Source of the DNA: an uncultured Allobaculum sp.
GTDB taxonomy: Bacteria; Bacillota_I; Bacilli_A; Erysipelotrichales; Erysipelotrichaceae
Direction: 5' to 3'
Length of the DNA stretch: 20,480 nt
Assembly: GCA_910579655.1 (NCBI GenBank)
Contig: CAJTVE010000056.1
Location: 1 to 20,480, forward strand
In this document: positions 14,780 through 20,480 of the stretch, piece by piece
Position numbering within the stretch: the stretch's first letter is position 1
Layout: each line of letters begins with the position of its first letter
Program-made: the position numbers and the translations under genes
Notes under the pieces: model-generated
What the model saw: the letters and a program-made list of their open reading frames with translations, nothing else
The model's database searches: none
What the model was told of the DNA's origin: nothing

Positions 14780-16856
14780 TGGTGCATTCCTTCTGGTTTG
14801 GATTGTGCAAACAGGCAGAATAGAATGCAGAGACTCAAAGCGGATTAGATTCAAAAATAAATCGTTATCCGATATAAGGATACCGTCTCAGACATGGCAC
14901 TCTGAAAAATGACTGAGGCAGATTTGGTTTCTGATGCGGAAATTAAATGCAAATGGAATGAAACAGAATAAAACTAAGAGAAATATTCTTTTTCTTAATC
15001 CGTTTGTGATCAGAAATCTCCAGACTGAGTTCGGGTATTTGATACGAAAAAGATATCATATTTCACAGACATCTGAGAAAAAAGTTCGAAAATACGGTTG
15101 AATATATTGACTGATCGACGGGAATTTATAGGCAGACAGAATTGTTGCCGACCCAAAATCGGGTATTCATACATCAGGGAAGATGAAGCGGCGAAATGCG
15201 GTGGAATCGATATGCTTTGTGATCTGCAACTTTGCACAACTTCCAGACAACCTTTAAGAAAATGACCCCATTTATGCTGGGATTTTCGGGTCTATCGCTT
15301 TTGGATTCCAGATCAATTCATGGATTGTTTTATGAGGCTACAATGATGAGTCATAAAGAAAGTAGGGACACTGTTGGAGATTGGCAAGGAAAAGACGCAG
15401 CTGACTGTTACAGCAGGCGACGGCTGAACAGGTGCTGAAAGAGTGGCGGGCTGTTCAGCTGATCTAGAAAGTGGAATTACAATTTGAAAAGATCAAGAAA
15501 TTTGCTTTAAGCCCTTGCAGGAATGATTTGAAAGAGCTTTATCTATCGTAAAAATAACATGTTGCAATTTGTGAGCAATCAACTGGATTAAAAATCATCC
15601 GTATGGAACAATATAGAGGCTGAGCTGATAGGCACATTAAAAATTAATAAAATAATCTAATAAAGTTTATGTAAATATATAAGTAAATTACTTATACAAT
15701 CTAAATAAATTGATCGCCATAAAGCTCGCCTGGCCTGCGGTTTTGCAGCAGCCCGATCCCTGTTCTTTCTGAGTCTTGCAAAAAGCGAAGATGGAAAGAT
15801 GGGACTGAATCTTTTGATCAGCAAGCATAGAGATGGACTGATTTCATCCGGCAGCCAGTACTTGTCAACAGGAAAGAAACAAAAAGACCTGAAACAGAAA
15901 CCAGGACCAGAAAATAAGTCATTGGTCCTGTCCTCGTTCATGCTTTGCACAGACTACGGTGAATCCAGATTAAAACCTGTCATGAAAGAGAAATCTGTTT
16001 CTATCTTGACCAGATCAAGCGTGCGTTCGGTCGTTAAAGCTTTTCAGACCTTCCGGATCCCTTCTTGATTTCGTCATGATTGAATTTATCGTCAGTCTGG
16101 ATTTACCACGCACACGCTTTAACTATTTCTATCTCTTGAATCCTGCCTGCCTTGTCAGTGCGGGTTTGGAAATCGATCACATTGTTTTCATTCATGGTCA
16201 GGATGAAAAGTGATCAGAGCCAGACTGAAAATCTGAAAGCCGAAGGCTGCAGAGATGTAGGAAACAGACTGAAAATGTTCAGGAAACCATTCATACCTAA
16301 CACAGATTTTGAACATTGATTTTAAATATGGATTTGAATTGATGATTTGAGATCTGTTTTTGTGTGTTTTCCAGACCCTTTTCTATGCAAAGTCTGAATT
16401 GTTGTTTCTTTATATCGTGAAACACATGTGAATACAGATTTGTCAGTCGAGGTCATCGGCTGAGTTTTTGTGTCTTATCAAAACTGAGAAGTTGTTGCAA
16501 GACATTTTAGATGCAGCCTGGAAATCCGGTCGTCAAGATTTCGGCTGAAACAGTGAAAGATAGAAGTCTCAAAGAAAATCACCACCTAAAGGTGAAGAGT
16601 GGGTTTAATAACTGCCGTGCAGGACAGAGGGACTCGTTTTTTATCTGTCTGATACCAAAACGAGAAGCGATCAGCAGTGAATTCATGCAGAAAGCGAGTC
16701 TGACAAATAAATATATTCAAAGCATAAAAAATCCCATCTAACATTATATCTTTCAGAAAACGATGAAACAAGAATTCATTTTTTAAGAAATCAAAAAAAG
16801 ACCGAAAAATATCATATAAATACGGATTTATTGAATGAAAGGCGCAGGAATAGACT
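14780..16856. other. Gene-poor stretch of about 2.1 kb
   Basis: No convincing gene on either strand. Reading frames of up to about 100 codons lack ribosome binding sites and family-like sequence. The most protein-like is a 45-codon frame at 16076-16213 beginning MIEFIVSLDLPRTRFNYF, without a ribosome binding site; it may be debris of an older gene. Inverted repeats include CAGGACCA / TGGTCCTG at 15902-15930 and CTCGTTTT / AAAACGAG at 16633-16664. A -10-like TATAAA at 16815-16820 may belong to the adhesin promoter, but no -35 fits. Confidence 0.5.
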
Positions 16857-19800
16857 ATGAAAAAATATAACGTAGCAATTCGAAACCTCTCCACTGTTCT
16901 CCTTGCACAGACACTGCTTCTGAATGCCCTGCCAACTGCAGTGCATGCTCAGGAGAGTCAGGACAACCACGAAAAGGCCACAGATACCATTAGCGTTACA
17001 GTTTCTGATGAAAAGACTGTTTTAAGTGTAAACGGATCTTCAGTTGCTGAAAATATCGATGTTCAAAGTGAAAATTCTGCCTCTTTAGATCAGGAAAACA
17101 AACCGGCTCAAGAATCTGATGGCGCCTTACAGGCAGAAAAAACGATGTCAACAGAAGATCAGACTCAGTCAGAAGATTCAGCCAAGGCCAGTGAGAAGAA
17201 AGACTTCTCCAACGATGAATTCGAAGAATCGACTGACCATCCTGGACCAGCTGACGAAAATATGGCAGGTATTCCTTCCGGTGCAGAGGCAGATGAAGCC
17301 TCCAGGGAGCGGGATACTGACCAGGTCCGGGTTGATCTGATGCCAACCGATGATCACAAAACCAAATACAACGGCATGGCTGAGTATCGTCCGGATGGAG
17401 TCCCTGATGAAGCGCAAAAGGATATGGATGGCAAATACACCTGGCAAAAAACTGGTCAGACTGAAGTTGTAACCGAAGAAATCGATCGACCGGATGTAAC
17501 TGGACTGACCCCTGTGACTACAACTGAAGATCTGAAAGATGCCGATGGAAAAGTGATCGGTCAACGAATTACAAATTCGTACATTCTGCCTGATGGTATG
17601 CCATATCGTGACGTCCAAGAGGACCGTTATGTCTTTGATCAGGATGGCAATCGAATTGAAGATGTCATTGTCGATGAAGAGCAGAGCAGTGTCCTGGTGA
17701 ATAAAGTAACCACCTACACCGATGCTACAGTTGAACATAAAGTGAATCCAGGATCGGTAACCGTAGAAATGGAAACGCAGACGCGACGGCTTGATGAAAA
17801 TGGGAAGACCGCAGTGCCAGAACATGAACTGCCAACAGTTGCCGGCGGAACCGTAATCATTAAAGATGACAGCGAAGATGGCAAGTATGCAGCCGACATC
17901 ACCCTGAAACTGGCGGGAGTTGCCGGTCTGAATGGCGTAACCATTACGGTGACGGGACCAGACGGCCAGCCGCAGACAGCCACTCTCAAAGAAGTGAAGG
18001 TTGGAAATGACACAACATATAAACTTTCTGGGATCCATGTCAGTGGTCTGAGTGGAAAAGATGACCAGCTGATTACCATGACGCTGTCTGGAAAACAGAT
18101 TTATGACATTACTCGCAACACCTCGCAGTCAGCCCAGAATTCGGATTTATTGAAAGATCCAAATCAGGTTGTAAATCCAGATCTTCAAAGCAGTACCTGG
18201 AAAGCCGATTTCCTGTACAGTGATGGCCTGACAGGGTTAGGGGATGCAGGCAATTTCTCTGTTTTTGCCAAAACCTTTAAGTGGACAGGTCATACCAACG
18301 CGAATGTTGCGGTTGGAGAAATGGATGCCAGTACTCCATATATCGGCATTGGCTTTGATAAGAATCCATCTGGAAGCGATCGGCTTGATTACTCCAATAA
18401 GGACCTGAACTACGTAGGATCCTTCAAAGGCGACGGCAGCTTTGCGATGAACAATACGAATTCATACCTGATCATCGGGGACAAAGAGTATGCAATCAAG
18501 CAGAATCCAGATCCGGGCCAGAGAGATTTGTATACGCTGACCAAAACCGATGTAAATGGCAATGTGCAGACGATCTATAAAAACCAGGGCAATATCAAAG
18601 GGATTCAGAAAGCAGAAACACCAATCAATTTTGATAAAGCGTTGGGGAAACTTGCCGAGTATGCGGTGAATCTGCAAAACCAGACCAGTGTCGATGCAGG
18701 CATGGACGAAGAAGCGAAAAAGGCGGCGCAGGCAGTTGTGGATCAGATTGCCAAAGCAACCGTTCGTGACGATCAGGGAAATAAAGATCTCCGTATCGAC
18801 TGCTCTGTCTGCCCGACAAATGAAGATGGAATCTATCTGGTCAATATGAGTATTGATGACTTGCGCTCCCTCAACAGCGGTGATCAGTTCATCCATCTGA
18901 ATAATATGGGGGATAAAAAAGTTCTGATCAATGTCACTGGTCTTGACCAGAACAGGACAGGGTATGATATCCGCGCCAATATCCGTCCAAACGCAACATC
19001 GCAGGCTTTCTCTCCATATAATGCCAATGTCATGTTTAACTTTGGAAGTTATAGCGGGCGCCTGAATTTTGATAAAACATGGTACGGATCAGTTCTTGCT
19101 CCAAATGCAGTAGTTGAAGTTGGAAATGGCGAGTTCAACGGCCGTCTTATCGCGAACTCCGTGGTGGATGGCCATAACGAACAGCATGGCAATGGTGATA
19201 ATTGGCATAAAGGGAAAGAAGAAAAAACAGAAGAAGTCACCATGCAGATGTTTGTACAGATGAAAGTCAACATTCAGGAAGCTAAACATGAAAAGACAAT
19301 TGTTAATGGAATCCCAAATGCTGAGTTCATCCGCTATAATCAGATGTTCTATGTTCCAACTCCAGATCCAGAGAATCCAGAGACTCCGGAGAATCCAAAT
19401 CCAGATACTCCAGATCCAGATGAGCCCGACAAGCCAGTAACTCCCGATAAGCCGGTAACTCCCGATAAGCCGGTAACTCCCGATAAGCCGGTAACTCCCG
19501 ATAAGCCGGTAACTCCTGACAAGCCGGTAACCCCCGACAAGCCAGTAACCCCAGATAAACCAATCACACCAGGATCGAAGATACCAAAGATGAACGTCAA
19601 ATCCAGAACCAATGGAAAAACAGAAGACACACTGACAACAAGTGACACTACGATCTTTCAGACTGGCACCCAGACCGTCTCTGGAACACGGGCACACCTG
19701 CCAAAAATTGAAAAGAAGGCTAAAACCACTCCACATACTGCCGTATTTACTGGTATGGTTGCCAATTTGAGTGCACTTTTTGCTTCTGCTGGTGCAGGTG

Positions 19801-19859
19801 TATTAAGCCTGATTGGTTTGCATCGTAATAAAAACAGAAAAAATCACAGTCAATACTAA
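16857..19859 (+). CDS. Choice-of-anchor A domain surface adhesin with PDKPVT wall-spanning repeats (1000 aa)
   Basis: A large secreted cell-surface protein. A signal peptide (cleavage likely after VHA at 29-31) is followed by an acidic Ser/Glu/Asp-rich region (about 35-165) and a beta-rich region with VTGPDGQPQTATL-type Ig-like strands (about 170-435). The choice-of-anchor A domain (about 447-785) is recognised by an opening GLGDAGNFSVF and the late NFDKTWYGSVLAPNA ... EFNGRLIANSV pattern. Eight hexapeptide repeats PDKPVT (857-904) form a rigid Pro-rich stalk. The C-terminus has TPHTA (958-962), a hydrophobic segment and a basic tail HRNKNRK, shaped like a sortase signal but without LPXTG. 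The ATG has a modest AGGA 7 nt upstream. It stands alone, with no sortase nearby. Adhesion is inferred from family and architecture; the ligand is unknown. Confidence 0.9.
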   Translation: MKKYNVAIRNLSTVLLAQTLLLNALPTAVHAQESQDNHEKATDTISVTVSDEKTVLSVNGSSVAENIDVQSENSASLDQENKPAQESDGALQAEKTMSTEDQTQSEDSAKASEKKDFSNDEFEESTDHPGPADENMAGIPSGAEADEASRERDTDQVRVDLMPTDDHKTKYNGMAEYRPDGVPDEAQKDMDGKYTWQKTGQTEVVTEEIDRPDVTGLTPVTTTEDLKDADGKVIGQRITNSYILPDGMPYRDVQEDRYVFDQDGNRIEDVIVDEEQSSVLVNKVTTYTDATVEHKVNPGSVTVEMETQTRRLDENGKTAVPEHELPTVAGGTVIIKDDSEDGKYAADITLKLAGVAGLNGVTITVTGPDGQPQTATLKEVKVGNDTTYKLSGIHVSGLSGKDDQLITMTLSGKQIYDITRNTSQSAQNSDLLKDPNQVVNPDLQSSTWKADFLYSDGLTGLGDAGNFSVFAKTFKWTGHTNANVAVGEMDASTPYIGIGFDKNPSGSDRLDYSNKDLNYVGSFKGDGSFAMNNTNSYLIIGDKEYAIKQNPDPGQRDLYTLTKTDVNGNVQTIYKNQGNIKGIQKAETPINFDKALGKLAEYAVNLQNQTSVDAGMDEEAKKAAQAVVDQIAKATVRDDQGNKDLRIDCSVCPTNEDGIYLVNMSIDDLRSLNSGDQFIHLNNMGDKKVLINVTGLDQNRTGYDIRANIRPNATSQAFSPYNANVMFNFGSYSGRLNFDKTWYGSVLAPNAVVEVGNGEFNGRLIANSVVDGHNEQHGNGDNWHKGKEEKTEEVTMQMFVQMKVNIQEAKHEKTIVNGIPNAEFIRYNQMFYVPTPDPENPETPENPNPDTPDPDEPDKPVTPDKPVTPDKPVTPDKPVTPDKPVTPDKPVTPDKPVTPDKPITPGSKIPKMNVKSRTNGKTEDTLTTSDTTIFQTGTQTVSGTRAHLPKIEKKAKTTPHTAVFTGMVANLSALFASAGAGVLSLIGLHRNKNRKNHSQY
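19425..19568 (+). repeat. Eight tandem 18-bp units coding PDK PVT/PIT
   Basis: Eight consecutive 18-bp units. Units 2 to 5 (19443-19514) are identical in DNA (CCCGATAAGCCGGTAACT), while the outer units differ at silent positions and the last codes PIT. Identical central copies show recent expansion, so copy number may vary between strains and alter stalk length. Confidence 0.95.
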
Positions 19860-20103
19860 AATTTTCATTGCTGAATCTCTATGTGATCGATAAATGTTGA
19901 CTGCTGATCAGAAGAAAATGTTTTAAATTCTCGGCTCCATCATTGATTTATGAATATAAGAAGAGGCATATAAGAAGAGACCTTAAAACCTGCTGCTAAT
20001 TAGAGTGGGGGAGTCAGGGAGTCTTCTTTGCAGTTTGCTCTTTATGGGGCAAAAATAGTCCCATCACTTTTTTCTTGACTTTTTTAGGTGATCTGTCACA
20101 ATG
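19860..20103. other. Intergenic region after the adhesin gene
   Basis: No gene seen. It holds a direct repeat of ATATAAGAAGAG at 19954-19965 and 19968-19979, and a weak hairpin ATGGG / CCCAT (20044-20064) followed by CACTTTTTTCTT that may end the adhesin transcript. TTGACT at 20075-20080 resembles a -35 box, with only a poor -10 (ACAATG at 20098) 17 bp further on. Confidence 0.45.
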
Positions 20104-20138
20104 AATCCCTATCGCCACAGGGCGGTAGGGATTTTTTA
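20104..20138 (+). terminator. Strong Rho-independent terminator
   Basis: A 13-bp stem AATCCCTATCGCC / GGCGGTAGGGATT with one G-U pair, loop ACAG and a following T-run. It lies 245 nt after the adhesin stop codon and insulates the promoters to its right from upstream transcription. Confidence 0.9.
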
Positions 20139-20231
20139 TATCCATATATCTGTCTCAGATCCAAAAGGGACGTTTAGACCAGAACCTGAACATCCCGATT
20201 GAATCTTTACGGCCAGAAAAAGGTCGAATGC

Positions 20232-20290
20232 GAAATACTAAAATATTTTCACAAAAGCGCTTGACCCGGAATACTGCCCGGTGTTATAGT
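20232..20290 (+). promoter_or_regulatory. rRNA-type promoter P1
   Basis: -35 TTGACC (20261-20266) and -10 TATAGT (20285-20290) with an 18-bp spacer, preceded by an AT-rich upstream module (AAATATTTTCACAAAAG) like an UP element. A short hairpin GCGTT-AAGAA-AACGC (20297-20311) and the inverted repeat CCGATGAT / ATCATCGG (20322-20368) lie in the leader. Confidence 0.75.
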
Positions 20291-20372
20291 AACTGAGCGT
20301 TAAGAAAACGCGGCAACAAAGCCGATGATCTGACGCAAATCATCTTTAGATATCGAGGAAATCATCGGTTGT

Positions 20373-20431
20373 GAAATCATTAAAAATATTTCACAAAAGA
20401 TGTTGACGAATGATCTGGCTGATGATAAGAT
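20373..20431 (+). promoter_or_regulatory. rRNA-type promoter P2, tandem to P1
   Basis: -35 TTGACG (20403-20408) and -10 TAAGAT (20426-20431) with a 17-bp spacer. The upstream module AAATATTTCACAAAAG repeats that of P1 about 140 bp downstream. Tandem strong promoters with duplicated upstream modules are typical of rRNA operons, so a 16S rRNA gene may begin beyond the window. No mature rRNA or tRNA sequence is visible up to 20480. Confidence 0.72.
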
Positions 20432-20480
20432 AAACAAGTCTTGTGAGGGAAGTTGATTCACTCGCAAACAGATGGCTCTT

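Noticed and set aside
15657..15950. 97-codon minus-strand frame in the gene-poor stretch
   Set aside because: No ribosome binding site, composition unlike the real genes of the window and no recognisable motif.
16585..16664. Clustered small hairpins (CACCT-AA-AGGTG and CTCGTTTT / AAAACGAG) considered as a riboswitch
   Set aside because: The sequence does not match the conserved core of a riboswitch class I know, such as cyclic-di-GMP, and the adhesin start is nearly 200 nt away.
19089..19736. Long minus-strand reading frames opposite the adhesin, with Gly-Val-Thr or Tyr-Arg repeats
   Set aside because: These are antisense shadows of the PDKPVT repeat and its flanks; they have no ribosome binding site and the plus-strand protein explains the composition.
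1..20480. CRISPR array, insertion sequence, prophage or tRNA gene
   Set aside because: No regular repeat-spacer array, transposase, phage gene or tRNA cloverleaf was found; the only tandem repeats are within surface-protein genes and short regulatory sites.

Overview
The window looks like a chromosomal segment of a Firmicute of moderate GC content, most plausibly a gut member of the Erysipelotrichia. This is inferred from AAAGGAG-type ribosome binding sites, a glucose-family PTS, DeoR and LacI regulators, Gram-positive surface proteins with C-terminal anchors, and rRNA-style tandem promoters at the right edge. Genus cannot be settled from this sequence.

Left part (about 1-4120): two copies of one cassette, each a HAD-type gene on the minus strand divergent from a DeoR-family regulator on the plus strand. 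The two regulators (691-1482 and 3211-4023) are clearly paralogous. The second HAD gene (1819-2832) is full length with an odd N-terminal extension. The first (154-501) is reduced to a 115-residue protein that matches only the cap domain of the other.

Sugar-uptake operon (about 4460-7862): a phased array of GCAA-type repeats, a promoter with an inverted repeat in its spacer and a cre-like site precede a 745-residue PTS permease with domain order EIIA-EIIC-EIIB. A phosphatase of the endonuclease/exonuclease/phosphatase fold follows 39 bp later, then a strong terminator. This pair recalls the maltose PTS plus maltose-6'-phosphate phosphatase (MapP) route: import as maltose-6'-P, then dephosphorylation inside the cell.

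Surface-protein part (about 8498-19859): a secreted VWA protein followed by Spy0128-like pilin repeats, a Gly/Asn/Ser spacer and a membrane anchor. It is split into two frames at a GGGGG tract (10724-10728), and one more G would restore one protein of about 1,634 residues. A convergent LacI-family regulator (13604-14695), possibly MalR-like, comes next, then about 2.2 kb without a convincing gene. A 1000-residue choice-of-anchor A adhesin with eight PDKPVT-type repeats follows. Both surface proteins end in sorting-signal-like tails without a canonical LPXTG.

Right edge (about 20100-20480): a strong terminator, then two tandem promoters sharing a duplicated upstream AT-rich module, as in front of rRNA operons. 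The RNA genes would lie outside the window.
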